The position numbers and the translations under genes are program-made. Below, piece by piece: positions 14,470-24,079 of a DNA stretch of 43,170 nucleotides (positions are counted from its first letter, which is position 1; each line of letters begins with the position of its first letter). Under the pieces are notes generated by a model. The model was not told the origin of the DNA, did no database searches, and saw nothing but the letters and a program-made list of their open reading frames with translations. Source of the DNA: Methylacidimicrobium fagopyrum (GTDB lineage Bacteria; Verrucomicrobiota; Verrucomicrobiia; Limisphaerales; UBA11358). Location: positions 1-43,170 of the forward strand of contig JAMFSJ010000058.1 in assembly GCA_026225255.1 (NCBI GenBank), written 5' to 3'.

Positions 14470-15378
14470 TCAGACCAGCCCTTCCAACATTTGCGGCATG
14501 GTTTCCAACGTGTGCGACAAGGAGGCGCGCGCGATGGCTTGCTCGGTTTCGTTTGTGTCGGGAAACAGCGCTTTCCAGCCGGTCGCCGCGAAACATTGTT
14601 CGCTGGTGACGGGGAGATAATTGCCGCTGCAACCCATTTTCTCGCTGCGGATCAACAGATCGGCGATTTGGACGGCGGCGACGATGTGGCCGTGGCTTTG
14701 CGCGATCTCCGGACGATGATGATAGCGCGCGGTCTGGATGAACACTTCCGAGAGGCGTTGTTTTTCCAGATACAACGCGCCCAGTTCGGCGTGATCTATG
14801 CCTAAAATGCTATGCTCGATCTCGATCAGATCACGTTCGCCTTGAATCGCGAGCAGATGAATTTCGCTAAAATGATCGGGAAAGCCCCACGCCATGACGA
14901 TTTTGCCCACATCGTGCACGAGTCCCGCGATGTAATCGGAATCATCCGGCACGGAATGCGAGACGCCGGTGATCTCATGCGTCAAAATGCCGGTGCCGAT
15001 GCAATGTTGCCAAAATTCGCGCCACGGAAAAACGCATTGCTTGGTGAGTTTCTGAAAATCTTCAATGACGGGCGTCACGAGCGCCAGTTGGCGGATCTGG
15101 CGGATGCCGAGATAAAACACCGCTTCCTCGATGCTGGTCACGGGGGTGCTCAAGCCGTAATAAACCGAGTTGACCAGGCGCAACAAGCGGGAGGTAAGAC
15201 TGGGATCGCGCCGGATGATTTCGCCAATTTGAGCGGTGTAACGGTGTTCCGACAACACCAGCCCCATCATGCTCTTGTTGATGCTGCTCAACGACGGCAA
15301 GGAGGGACAACGCGCCAGTTGGGATTGGATTTCATTCAGGCTGAGCCGTTTCGTTTTGTTGATCGTCAAATTTTGCAC
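14470..15378 (-). CDS. HDOD-domain protein
   Basis: A 302-residue protein from a GTG start. The HDOD domain covers about residues 20-225: LARCPSLPSLSSINKSMMGL, EIIRRDPSLTSRLLRLVNSV, a YYGLSTPVTSIEEAVFYLGI block, and AGLVHDVGKIVMAWGFPDHF with the His-Asp pair. A C-terminal helical extension follows. HDOD proteins transmit signals, often through protein contacts rather than catalysis. The gene appears to head a minus-strand group with the HDED-like sensor 54 bases downstream. Together these could form a two-part sensory unit in which the membrane protein talks to the HDOD protein; this is inferred from position. It differs clearly in sequence from the HDOD protein at 2286-3152. Confidence 0.87.
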   Translation of the reverse strand: MQNLTINKTKRLSLNEIQSQLARCPSLPSLSSINKSMMGLVLSEHRYTAQIGEIIRRDPSLTSRLLRLVNSVYYGLSTPVTSIEEAVFYLGIRQIRQLALVTPVIEDFQKLTKQCVFPWREFWQHCIGTGILTHEITGVSHSVPDDSDYIAGLVHDVGKIVMAWGFPDHFSEIHLLAIQGERDLIEIEHSILGIDHAELGALYLEKQRLSEVFIQTARYHHRPEIAQSHGHIVAAVQIADLLIRSEKMGCSGNYLPVTSEQCFAATGWKALFPDTNETEQAIARASLSHTLETMPQMLEGLV

Positions 15379-15558
15379 TTTTAATTCAAAGCTCTTTATC
15401 GGTCAAACGGCGGCTGACTTTAAGAAAATTTTGAGGCGCGGCGACGATTTTTGATTATTTAAAAAGATTTTCCTAAAGCGACGGCAATTTTTGCCGATGA
15501 AGAATCGGGTAATTAAGCCAAGGCGGGTGGGGAAAGATATTTAACCGAGCATAGCAGC

Positions 15559-16095
15559 ATGAAAGGACGCACACAGGATCGGCTTTTGATCGGCGTGATT
15601 TGCATCATCGCCGCCGCCGTTCTATGGCTGCGTCCAGCCCAAGCCGGGCGCGCCTATTTAGCGACAGTTGGGGCACCACCGTTGCGTTTTCAGACAGTGA
15701 TGACGAATTATTTCGTGTTTAACCCGAAATTATTTGCGCCGACCAATCTTGTCGCCACGACTTCCAATGTGGTCAATCAAGCTGATGCCACCAATGAAGT
15801 TGCGATTATAACGCCGCAGCCAATGGCGAGTGAGACCATTACCGCAGTCAGCCAACCCGCTGCGATAGAGCCTCAATTTCCACTGCGGCGTTATAATTTC
15901 AACTTTGCGGCAGCTTCGGCAAGCGATTTGCTAACAGTGACGCCGCAGATGATAACCCCGTATCTCAGACCGGATGTGAACCCGACTAACGCATTGGATC
16001 GCCCCGGCGCGATCGTCTTCGTGCCGGCGCAAATGCAATTCACGCCGCCGCCCTCGACCGCGGGCGAAAGCCGGACCACTTATAGTTCGCCGTGA
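15559..16095 (+). CDS. Secreted or membrane-anchored protein of unknown function
   Basis: A 178-residue protein. Residues about 8-24 form a hydrophobic N-terminal segment (LLIGVICIIAAAVLWL) that could be a signal peptide or anchor. The rest is Thr/Ala/Pro-rich and of low complexity (for example TNLVATTSNVVNQADATNEV), with no visible domain. Its end overlaps the start region of the TPR protein frame, so the two are probably co-transcribed. A structural or linker role in an envelope complex is possible. Confidence 0.6.
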   Translation: MKGRTQDRLLIGVICIIAAAVLWLRPAQAGRAYLATVGAPPLRFQTVMTNYFVFNPKLFAPTNLVATTSNVVNQADATNEVAIITPQPMASETITAVSQPAAIEPQFPLRRYNFNFAAASASDLLTVTPQMITPYLRPDVNPTNALDRPGAIVFVPAQMQFTPPPSTAGESRTTYSSP

Positions 16096-16136
16096 GGCGG
16101 ATGACGGTGATCGCTCGTTTGCCCGGCGCTGAAGCC

Positions 16137-17549
16137 ATGAAAAAAGAATCAACATTCAACCACCCACCTTTCCAATCCAAGGGGAAGTCGGGCGTCCGGG
16201 GGTTAAACCTGGGCGGTTGGCGGTTCCTCGTTTTGTTTTTGGGTCTCGGCCTCACTTTCAACGGCAATGCGCGGGCCGAGGTGCCGACCGAAGCGCCGAC
16301 CGAGGCTACTAACAGTAATCTGACGGATCCCACCATCACGCAGGATTTGATCAGTGTTTCGAATCATTTTGCCGCCAATCCGCCGCCCACTTTCAAAGCG
16401 GTGACGCCGCCCGCCGCTGGTAACGTCACAAATGCCATTGATCCCAAGCTGGCTCAGGCCATTTATTTCGCCACCACGCGGCAGCCGGAAAAGGCGGAAC
16501 CGTTGCTCATTGCTCTGCTCGCGGGAAATATTCCGGAAGCGACGCAGCAAGCCGCGTTATTCGAACTGGCCGGCGTGGTGCGCGCCGAAAATGCCTTGCC
16601 GCGCGCGCAAAGCATCTACGCGCAATATCTCAACCGCTGGCCGGGCACGGTCAAGGTGCCCGAAATTCTGCTGCGTCAGGGCCAGATTTTCCGGCAGATG
16701 GGGTTGAACGATCTTGCGCTGGGAAAGTTTTATAGCGTGATGACCGCCGCCCTTTCACTGAAAAGCGATCAACTGGATTATTATCAGGCACTGGTCTCGC
16801 AGACTCAGGTGGAGATCGCGGAGACCCATTATTTGACCGGCCAATTCGCCGATGCCGCGGATTTTTATGGGCGCCTGTTGCGAAGCCCCGACCCGACCTT
16901 GGACCGCACGCAGTTGCGATTTCGGCTCGTCCGTTCGCTCGCCGTCATCGGGCGTAATAATCAGACCATTGCGCAGGCGCATAATTTCATTGCTGAGTTT
17001 CCGGACGCCGATCAAGTGCCGGAAGTTCGTTATTATCTGGCGCAAGCCTTGAAAAATCTGGGCCAAAACACCGAAGCGTTACAACAAGTTTTGCTTTGTC
17101 TGCGGGAACAAAAAGTCAAGACGCAGAATCAACCGGAAATCTGGGCTTACTGGCAACAACGCGTCGGTAACGAAATTGGCAACCAGCTTTATCACGATGG
17201 CGACTACGTCAACGCGCTCGAAGTTTACCTTAACCTCGCGCAATTGAATGCCGCTCCGCGCTGGCAGATCCCGGTGGATTATCAAATGGGCATGACGTAT
17301 GAAAAGTTGTTGCAGCCGCAAAAGGCGGTGGAAGCTTACAACGCCATTTTAGCGCGGGAAACCGAAGTCGGCACGAATGCGACGCCCGGTTTGAAGAGTG
17401 TTTTTGACATGGCTCGCTGGCGGGTTAGTTTTCTGCAATGGCAGACGAACGCGGAAGCCATTGACCATTCGCTCGTTCGCAGCCGCGAGACGACGAGCAC
17501 GAATTTGACCAGTCATTTGCAGGCGAAGCGGGCATCCAATCATGAATAA
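16137..17549 (+). CDS. Exported TPR-repeat protein
   Basis: About 470 residues. The ATG at 16137 is preferred because the hydrophobic segment WRFLVLFLGLGLTFNGNARA follows about 30 residues later; the frame is open from a GTG at 16092. After a Thr/Pro-rich linker, helical repeats of TPR type run from about residue 105 to 420, including DLALGKFYSVM, FADAADFYGRLLRSPD, YYLAQALKNLGQNTEALQQV and QKAVEAYNAILARE. TPR proteins assemble complexes, here probably in the periplasm. The 3-prime end overlaps the next gene by eight bases, a sign of translational coupling. The N-terminal extension before the hydrophobic segment is unusually long. Confidence 0.78.
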   Translation: MKKESTFNHPPFQSKGKSGVRGLNLGGWRFLVLFLGLGLTFNGNARAEVPTEAPTEATNSNLTDPTITQDLISVSNHFAANPPPTFKAVTPPAAGNVTNAIDPKLAQAIYFATTRQPEKAEPLLIALLAGNIPEATQQAALFELAGVVRAENALPRAQSIYAQYLNRWPGTVKVPEILLRQGQIFRQMGLNDLALGKFYSVMTAALSLKSDQLDYYQALVSQTQVEIAETHYLTGQFADAADFYGRLLRSPDPTLDRTQLRFRLVRSLAVIGRNNQTIAQAHNFIAEFPDADQVPEVRYYLAQALKNLGQNTEALQQVLLCLREQKVKTQNQPEIWAYWQQRVGNEIGNQLYHDGDYVNALEVYLNLAQLNAAPRWQIPVDYQMGMTYEKLLQPQKAVEAYNAILARETEVGTNATPGLKSVFDMARWRVSFLQWQTNAEAIDHSLVRSRETTSTNLTSHLQAKRASNHE

Positions 17550-17979
17550 TTCACTGAACGCCGGATTCGTCAACGGACTTGTTTTGGAACTGCAGAGTTA
17601 TCTCCGGTTGTGCGAGGAAATCTTGAGCCTCGCCACGCGCGAAAATCAGGCCTTGTCCAGTCCGGCGGAATATCTCTCCGCCGAGTTTCATCAACAAAGA
17701 AAAGATCTGTTGCCGGATATCGAATCACTTTCGGACCAGCTGCGGCAACGCCGGATCGCGTGGGTGCAAGTGCCCGCCGCCGAACGCGAACGTTGCGACG
17801 AAGTGAAACAGCTGTTTCAAGACATCCAGAATATGCTGATGAAAGTGTTGTTGCTGGACCGCGAAAATCAGCAGGCGATGTTGCGTCGCGGTTTGATTCC
17901 CGCGGAGCATCTGCCCGCTCCCGCCGAGCAAAAGCCGAACTACGTTGCGAATTTGTATCGGCAACATTCGCCGAGTTAA
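17542..17979 (+). CDS. FlgN/FliT-like helical protein (tentative)
   Basis: A 145-residue, strongly helical, Glu/Gln/Leu-rich protein without signal peptide. Its long N-terminal helix and the LLLDRENQQAMLRRG region recall flagellar chaperones of the FlgN/FliT type, though similarity is weak and overall helix-rich character alone could account for it. It overlaps the stop of the TPR gene by eight bases and so is probably translated with it. The recognisable FlgN of the flagellar operon is at 36080-36577. The true role may instead be tied to the exported TPR protein. Confidence 0.55.
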   Translation: MNNSLNAGFVNGLVLELQSYLRLCEEILSLATRENQALSSPAEYLSAEFHQQRKDLLPDIESLSDQLRQRRIAWVQVPAAERERCDEVKQLFQDIQNMLMKVLLLDRENQQAMLRRGLIPAEHLPAPAEQKPNYVANLYRQHSPS

Positions 17980-18130
17980 AGCAGGTCGCGCGACGGGCCG
18001 TCCGCGACGAACCACGTTCCCCAAACAATCTTGGCGTTGCCGCGTTTCGTCCCTATTTGTGCTTTCCCGCTTTCCTGCTTTCCGCTTTTGATAGTAATCT
18101 AGCGGCATCAAACCACGTCTGACTTATAAC

Positions 18131-20638
18131 ATGGGTTTTAGGGCTTTCATTTTAACCGCGCTATTGCTTTGCGCGGTTGGCTGGCGTGGCGGGTTGCGGG
18201 CGGCGGAAGTCCCGGCGACCACCCGGTTCAACCAGCAGATCCGTCCGCTCTTGGAGGATTATTGTTACGATTGCCACGGGAACGGCGAGACGCGCGGCGG
18301 GGTGGCCTTGGACGCGTTTAATTCAGGCACCAATTTAATCGCCGGTCGCGATGTCTGGTGGCGCGTGTTGAAGAACTTGCGCGCGGGCCTGATGCCGCCC
18401 GCCAAAAAATCGCAGCCGACGCCGGCGCAAAAAGAATTGATCGAGCAATGGATCAAGGATGCGGTCTTTAAGATTGATCCCCAGAATCCCGATCCGGGCC
18501 GCGTGACGCTGCGCCGGCTCAACCGCGTGGAATATCGCAACACGATCCGCGATTTGCTCGGCGTGGATTATGACACGAGCGAAGAATTTCCACCGGATGA
18601 TACCGGCTACGGCTTTGATAATATCGGCGACGTTTTGAGTCTGTCGCCGATGTTATTGGAAAAGTATTTGATCGCGTCGGAAAAAATCATCGGCCAAGCC
18701 GTGCCCGGTGTGAGCGGCGTCGCCCCGGAGCAAACCCTTCCCGGCTGGCAATTTCACAGCGCCACAAACCATGACAACATTGATCCTCAGGCGCTGTCGT
18801 ATCATTCGGCCGCCGTCGTCACCAACACGTTTAACGCCCAGATCACCGGCCAATATCAATTGGTGGTGGATTTGAAAGCGAATGAGAAATATGTGGACGA
18901 CGTTTTTGATTACAATAAATGCCGGCTCATTTTTCGCGTGGACGGCAAAGAATTATTGAACCAGAAATTCAACCGGGAAGACGGCAAAGCGTATCATTTC
19001 AACTTCGACGCCAATTGGGCGGCGGGAAATCATTCGCTGGCGTTTGAATTACAGCCGTTGACGCCGGAACTGGATCAGCCCCGCAACTTGACTCTGCAAA
19101 TCAACGGCGTAACCGTGCGCGGGCCGCTGGCCAAAAAGTATTGGGTGCGCCCGGAGAATTACGCGCGCTTTTTTCCGCGGCCAGTTCCTGAAACCAAGTC
19201 GGGCCGTCGCGCGTATGCCCGCGAATTACTGGGCGATTTCGCCCGTCGCGCGTTTCGGCGGCCGGTAGATAAAGACACCGCCGACCGGTTGGCTGATTTG
19301 GCGGTGAGTATCTATAGCCAGCCCGGCAAAACGTTCGAGGCGGGCGTGGCGGAAGCGATGGTCGCGGTGCTGTCATCGCCGCGCTTTGTTTTTCGCGAAG
19401 AAGCGAGCGAGGCGGGCAGCGGGCCTTACGCGTTGGTGGATGAATATGCGCTGGCGTCGCGGCTTTCGTATTTTCTTTGGTCGTCCATGCCGGACGAAGA
19501 ATTATTCCAACAAGCGGCGGCCGGAACGTTGCGCAAAAATCTGAACAGCGAAGTGACGCGCATGCTGGCTGATTCACGTTCCGTTGCGCTGGAGAAAAAT
19601 TTCGTCGGTCAATGGTTGCAGGCGCGCGACATTGAAACAATTCCCATTGATGCGCGCAGCGTGCTGGCCCGGGAACAGAAATTTGATCCGACCGAGGAGA
19701 TTAAGCGCCAACGTTATCGCGCCTTGAATAAAAAAGAGCCCGACCTGACTCCCGCAGAAAAGAAAGAACACGCCGCCTTGCGTGCCGACTTGTTTTCTTC
19801 AAAACGCCGGCCGCGCGTGGATTTGACGCCGGAGATCCGCCACGCAATGCAGCGGGAAACGGAAGATGTTTTTGCTTACATCCGACAGAACGATCGCAAG
19901 CTGCTGGAATTGTTGGATAGTGATTATACGTTCGTCAACGAACCGCTCGCGCGTTTTTACGGTCTCACCAACGTCGTCGGTCAACAAATGCGCCGCGTGA
20001 TCTTGCCGCCGGACAGTCCGCGCGGCGGCGTTTTGACGGAAGGCACGGTGCTGGCCGTGACGTCCAATCCCACGCGCACCTCGCCGGTCAAACGCGGCGT
20101 GTTCATTCTCGATAATATTTTGGGCACCCCGCCTTTGCCGCCGCCGCCGAATATTCCGCCGCTCGAAGATGCGCTCACGGGCTTGACCAACCGCGCACCG
20201 ACCTTGCGCGAGTCGTTAGCGGTGCACCGCGCCAATCCTTTGTGCGCCTCGTGCCACGACCGGATGGACCCGCTCGGTCTCGCGTTGGAAAACTTCAACG
20301 CACTGGGTCTGTGGCGCAATTCGGAATTCGACCAGCCCATTGATCCGGCAGGCAAACTGGCGACCGGCGAAAGTTTTGCCAACGTGAAAGAATTAAAACG
20401 CGTGCTGGTGAAAGATCATGCCGAAGATTTTTACCGGACGTTGACGCAAAAACTTTTGACCTATGCGCTCGGTCGCGGTTTGGATTATTACGATGTGGAA
20501 ACGGTGGATCAAATTGTCGCGCGCGTGGAAAAATCCGGGGGCAAACCTTCGGCGTTGTTCGCGGGGATCATTGAATCCGCCCCGTTCCAAAAAACGCGGA
20601 AGCTTACGTCGACCGAAGAGCGCGTCGGGCGTAACTAA
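18131..20638 (+). CDS. Large PVC-type cytochrome (DUF1587/1592/1588/1585 family)
   Basis: An 835-residue exported protein. A signal peptide (residues 1-25) precedes a c-type heme-binding motif Cys45-Tyr-Asp-Cys48-His49 (YCYDCHGNGETRGG). Then come the successive domains found almost only in Planctomycetes and Verrucomicrobia: DUF1587 (RRLNRVEYRNTIRDLLGVDY), a carbohydrate-binding-like beta region (about 220-340), DUF1595/DUF1592 (FARRAFRRPVDKDTADRL, then YALASRLSYFLWSSMPDEEL), DUF1588 (GVLTEGTVLAVTSNPTRTSP, with CASCHDRMDPLGLALENFNA) and DUF1585 at the end. The CASCH in DUF1588 may bind a second heme. Function is unproven; a periplasmic oxidative step in polymer degradation is often proposed. 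It faces a convergent sulfatase. Confidence 0.93.
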   Translation: MGFRAFILTALLLCAVGWRGGLRAAEVPATTRFNQQIRPLLEDYCYDCHGNGETRGGVALDAFNSGTNLIAGRDVWWRVLKNLRAGLMPPAKKSQPTPAQKELIEQWIKDAVFKIDPQNPDPGRVTLRRLNRVEYRNTIRDLLGVDYDTSEEFPPDDTGYGFDNIGDVLSLSPMLLEKYLIASEKIIGQAVPGVSGVAPEQTLPGWQFHSATNHDNIDPQALSYHSAAVVTNTFNAQITGQYQLVVDLKANEKYVDDVFDYNKCRLIFRVDGKELLNQKFNREDGKAYHFNFDANWAAGNHSLAFELQPLTPELDQPRNLTLQINGVTVRGPLAKKYWVRPENYARFFPRPVPETKSGRRAYARELLGDFARRAFRRPVDKDTADRLADLAVSIYSQPGKTFEAGVAEAMVAVLSSPRFVFREEASEAGSGPYALVDEYALASRLSYFLWSSMPDEELFQQAAAGTLRKNLNSEVTRMLADSRSVALEKNFVGQWLQARDIETIPIDARSVLAREQKFDPTEEIKRQRYRALNKKEPDLTPAEKKEHAALRADLFSSKRRPRVDLTPEIRHAMQRETEDVFAYIRQNDRKLLELLDSDYTFVNEPLARFYGLTNVVGQQMRRVILPPDSPRGGVLTEGTVLAVTSNPTRTSPVKRGVFILDNILGTPPLPPPPNIPPLEDALTGLTNRAPTLRESLAVHRANPLCASCHDRMDPLGLALENFNALGLWRNSEFDQPIDPAGKLATGESFANVKELKRVLVKDHAEDFYRTLTQKLLTYALGRGLDYYDVETVDQIVARVEKSGGKPSALFAGIIESAPFQKTRKLTSTEERVGRN

Positions 20639-20663
20639 ACTCCGTGGGAACGCGCCGCCCCGT

Positions 20664-22403
20664 TCAATCCGGATCGTCTTCCAACGCCATTTTGGCGGCC
20701 TTAAGTTTCTCGACCGGCGGCAATTTATCCGGCGACACCACGTTGCAGCGCGCGGCCCAGGCTTCGTAGAGAGCGGACATTTTTTTGACCTGATCAGGAT
20801 TTTTCGCGGCCAGATCGTTTAGTTCCGTGCGATCCGCTTCGGTGTCGTAAAGTTCCCACGCATCCGGGTAGCGCGAAACTAATTTCCATTTCCCCAAACG
20901 CACGGCGCGATTGCCTTCGTGTTCCCAAAAGAGCGGACGTTCGGCGCGGGTTTGACCGGCAAAAATCGGGAGTAAACTTTTACCTTCCGTCGGCACGAGC
21001 GCGTGGCCGTTGCGGGCATTGGGATAGGTCACGCCCGCCGCGTCGAGACACGTGCTCATCAAATCGGTAATGTGGCCGATCTGCGACGTGAAGCCGCCGT
21101 TCGTATGAATCACGTCCGGCCAATGCACGATGAACGGGGTTGAAATACCGCCTTCGTGCGTAAAATGTTTGTAGAGACGGAACGGCGTGTCGCTCACATT
21201 CGCCCACGGCGGACCGTAACTTTGCCACACGTTTTCAGGGCCAGCCCAGATATCAAAGTGATTGCCGACCTGCACCGTGGTGCCGCTGCGCGTTTTGCTC
21301 GGCACATCATACCACGCTGGCTCGACGACTTCATCGCACGCGCCATTGTCGGCGAGAAAAATGACCAGCGTGTTGCGGTCAATCTGCTTCGCCCGCAATT
21401 CCGCCATGATGCGGCCGATGCCGGCATCCATGCGCTCGATCATCGCCGCGTAAGTCGCCATGCGGTTGGCTTCCCATTTTTTATGAACGACACTTTCCCA
21501 CGGCGCGACGCGGCTATCGCGCGGCGACAACGCCCATTCTTTATCAATGACGCCCAGCTGGATTTGCCGTGCATAACGATTCGAGCGGATAACATCCCAA
21601 CCCGCTTCGTAAGTTTTCAGATTGCGCGCAATGTCCGCCGCCGGGGCTTGTAACGGCCAATGCGCCGCGGTGAACGCGACATACATGAAGAACGGATTCG
21701 TGCCGTCGCCATATTTTTGGATGTTCGCCACCGCGTGATTCGCAATCGCATCGGGGTAATAAAAATTTGTCCCGGCGCGCACCGGCACGTTATTGCTGAC
21801 CAACGAAAACGGATCGTAATAACTCGTGACGCCGTGGATCGTGCCGTAAAAATTTTCAAAACCACGCTGCAACGGCCAGTTTAATTGATTGTCCCAATAC
21901 GGCGCGTTGGTTTCAAAGTTCAATTGTTTTTTGCCATCGAAGATCACATGCGAGACATGCCATTTGCCCACGGCCAACGTGTGATAACCGGCGGGATGCA
22001 ACGCTTCGGCGATGGTCACGCAGTTCGTATTTAGTTCACCGAGATAACCGGGAATGCCGCGATCTTCCATCATCGCGCCGATGCCCGCTTCTTGCGGATA
22101 CAGACCAGTCAGCAACGCCGCCCGCGACGGACAGCAACGCGGCGTGTTATAAAATTGCGTGAACCGCAAACCGCCCGCCGCGAGTTGATCCAGATTCGGC
22201 GTGGGAATTTCCGAGCCGTAACAGCCGAGATCGGAAAAACCCATGTCATCCGCCAGAATGATGATGATGTTCGGACGGTTGGTATTCGTGATGGATTGGG
22301 CGGGAACCGAAAGAGCTAACGAACAAAGGGCGACGACCCAAATAACCGGGCAGGAATAAATTCGAGAAAGGCGAAGCTGAATCGGTTTTGAAAGGCGGCA
22401 CAT
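20664..22403 (-). CDS. Arylsulfatase-family sulfatase (type I)
   Basis: A 579-residue exported enzyme that hydrolyses sulfate esters. A signal peptide covers about residues 1-36. Metal ligands sit in IIILADDMGFSDLGCYG (Asp52, Asp53). The formylglycine motif C-x-P-S-R is present as Cys90-Cys-Pro-Ser-Arg94, followed by AALLTGLYPQEAG, so Cys90 would be the residue converted to formylglycine. Further family landmarks are AVGKWHV, VIFLADNGAC and GKWKLV. No sulfatase-maturating enzyme is in the window. It is directly upstream of nothing on its strand but shares orientation with the glycoside hydrolase 27 bases before it, suggesting joint use on a sulfated glycan; the substrate cannot be told. Confidence 0.93.
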   Translation of the reverse strand: MCRLSKPIQLRLSRIYSCPVIWVVALCSLALSVPAQSITNTNRPNIIIILADDMGFSDLGCYGSEIPTPNLDQLAAGGLRFTQFYNTPRCCPSRAALLTGLYPQEAGIGAMMEDRGIPGYLGELNTNCVTIAEALHPAGYHTLAVGKWHVSHVIFDGKKQLNFETNAPYWDNQLNWPLQRGFENFYGTIHGVTSYYDPFSLVSNNVPVRAGTNFYYPDAIANHAVANIQKYGDGTNPFFMYVAFTAAHWPLQAPAADIARNLKTYEAGWDVIRSNRYARQIQLGVIDKEWALSPRDSRVAPWESVVHKKWEANRMATYAAMIERMDAGIGRIMAELRAKQIDRNTLVIFLADNGACDEVVEPAWYDVPSKTRSGTTVQVGNHFDIWAGPENVWQSYGPPWANVSDTPFRLYKHFTHEGGISTPFIVHWPDVIHTNGGFTSQIGHITDLMSTCLDAAGVTYPNARNGHALVPTEGKSLLPIFAGQTRAERPLFWEHEGNRAVRLGKWKLVSRYPDAWELYDTEADRTELNDLAAKNPDQVKKMSALYEAWAARCNVVSPDKLPPVEKLKAAKMALEDDPD

Positions 22404-22430
22404 AAAGTTTACTGAAATTTCTAAGTCGAT

Positions 22431-23732
22431 TTATTGCAGATGCGTTTTCCCCAACACGACGTAACCCGGCGCGGCGCTAAGCGGCAATTGGATCTGGTGG
22501 TTCGTGGAAATAATTTCGTTGGTTATATTTTCACTACTCACCCGGAAAATCTTTTTCGCTGACGACACTGTCAGCGTTAACGAATGGGGCGCAGCCAACG
22601 TCCACGCCGCCAGTTTAACGGCGTGCGTGGCATTGGTTAAAACGAGGATGTAATCATTGGTGTTTGCGGTCGGATACCGTTTCTGAATCGCAAAGCCGGC
22701 CAGTTGGTCGGTCAGGGTTTTGATCGCCGTGTAAGCCGGTTTGGGTGAAAGATCAGGGCGCACAGTGCCGAAATTATGTTCGTTCTCCTTCGGATCATCG
22801 CCATCGTTTTTCCAATCATACCAAATCGAAATCGGGACGCCGTTCAAGGAGTTTGCCAATTGTTGCCGCGCCGCAAAAGCGGCCTGAGTTTCAAGCGAAA
22901 CGCCTTTCGTGCAAGTCGAATAGCCCCATTCACCGCTGATGATGGGAATGATTTCCTTACGCGTGGACGGCGTGTTCGTGGCGATGAGCTGGCGTAATCG
23001 TTCGTAATCCGCCGCCGCAGTTTCGGGCGGTTGATTGGGCGACCGATACGGGTGGACGCTGACGCCATCTAAATATGGCACGATGCCGGACTGCAAAAAT
23101 TGTTCGAGAAACGGCCACGGAAAACCGGAGGTCGCCGGTGCGAAAATCGTGGCCGTTGGATTAGCGGCGCGAACCGCTTTGGCCGTCGCCAGCGCGAGGG
23201 TGGTGTAAGTTTGGACATTTGCTGCCGGTTCCCAGAAAGAACCGTTCGGCTCGTTCCAAATCTCCCAAATCACGTGATGACCTTGAAAATGTTTGGCCGC
23301 CGCCGCCGCCCAACTTGCAAAAGCGGCAACGCTTTCCGCCTGATGGGGTGACGCTAAAACTTTTTCCGCACCCGCGCCTGATTGCTTGGCAACCGATTCT
23401 TCGTAAAGTGGATTCGAATAATCGAGAATGTAATAGGCGCACAATCCGCGCCGCTCAAGATTCGCCGTCAATTCATCGTAAGTCGACCAATCATAAACTC
23501 CCGGCGCGCGTTCAGTGTCCGTCCAGAAAAAATCCATGCGAATGAATTTGAAGCCGGCGGCCGCGATCAGATCGAGGTCGTTTTCATGCCCACGCGAAAA
23601 ATGAATATTCACGCCGACACCGGACGCCACGCCGCCGGCTGGTAATTCAGTGGCGGAGGAAACCACAGTGAAACAAACCGTGAAAATTACAAGCCATGCG
23701 AATTTTAGCAGCCTGACCGCTTGAATATTCAT
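22431..23732 (-). CDS. Secreted glycoside hydrolase, cellulase/GH39-like (clan A)
   Basis: A 433-residue protein with a signal peptide (about residues 1-26) and a TIM-barrel of clan GH-A. The acid/base glutamate is Glu161 in HVIWEIWNEPNGSFW; the likely nucleophile is Glu267 in IIPIISGEWGYST. A C-terminal beta region (about 340-433) completes it. The family is probably GH39- or GH5-like, but which one, and the sugar substrate, cannot be settled by eye. The start ATG at 23732 lies just after the FolB gene end. With the sulfatase downstream it forms a small glycan-degrading pair. Confidence 0.85.
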   Translation of the reverse strand: MNIQAVRLLKFAWLVIFTVCFTVVSSATELPAGGVASGVGVNIHFSRGHENDLDLIAAAGFKFIRMDFFWTDTERAPGVYDWSTYDELTANLERRGLCAYYILDYSNPLYEESVAKQSGAGAEKVLASPHQAESVAAFASWAAAAAKHFQGHHVIWEIWNEPNGSFWEPAANVQTYTTLALATAKAVRAANPTATIFAPATSGFPWPFLEQFLQSGIVPYLDGVSVHPYRSPNQPPETAAADYERLRQLIATNTPSTRKEIIPIISGEWGYSTCTKGVSLETQAAFAARQQLANSLNGVPISIWYDWKNDGDDPKENEHNFGTVRPDLSPKPAYTAIKTLTDQLAGFAIQKRYPTANTNDYILVLTNATHAVKLAAWTLAAPHSLTLTVSSAKKIFRVSSENITNEIISTNHQIQLPLSAAPGYVVLGKTHLQ

Positions 23733-23737
23733 GTAAG

Positions 23738-24079
23738 TTATTTTTCAATTTTAACCGATACATAGCGCGCTTCCGGGATGATGAACTTTTTCACCTCCAC
23801 CGAAACTGTCTGCGGTTTGAATTCCGCCAGAATAACATCGGCAATATCCGTCGCCAGTTTTTCAATCAGCTTCCAGCTTTTGTCCTCGCCAAATTTCAAG
23901 AGTCGTTGCGTGACCGCAAAGTAATTGATCGTGTCCGTTATGGAATCAGATTTGGCGGCGGCGGTGAAATCAGCTTCCAACTCAATCGTCAGCAATAAAC
24001 GTTGCGGCTGCGCGCGTTCCTCGTCCGGCACGCCGACGCGATAAAACACTTCGAGATCGACAATAGAGATTTTAGCCAC
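23738..24079 (-). CDS. folB: Dihydroneopterin aldolase (FolB)
   Basis: A 113-residue protein. The GTG at 24079 is preferred: it begins VAKISIVDLEVFYRVGVPDE, the normal FolB start, whereas the longer open frame reads through the upstream gene. Family landmarks include PQRLLLTIELEAD, the INYFAVTQRL segment and the LIEKLATDIADVILAEF helix with the catalytic-region Glu. FolB converts 7,8-dihydroneopterin to 6-hydroxymethyl-dihydropterin in folate synthesis. Its start codon lies eight bases inside the end of the HAD-Nudix gene (the GTG overlaps the stop region), so translation is probably coupled. This pairing with a Nudix enzyme is notable because a Nudix pyrophosphatase acts earlier in the same pathway. 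Confidence 0.85.
   Translation of the reverse strand: MAKISIVDLEVFYRVGVPDEERAQPQRLLLTIELEADFTAAAKSDSITDTINYFAVTQRLLKFGEDKSWKLIEKLATDIADVILAEFKPQTVSVEVKKFIIPEARYVSVKIEK

Noticed and set aside
13930..15384. Long plus-strand frames opposite the HDED-like and HDOD genes
   Set aside because: They are complementary to well-supported minus-strand coding regions and have shadow-like composition.
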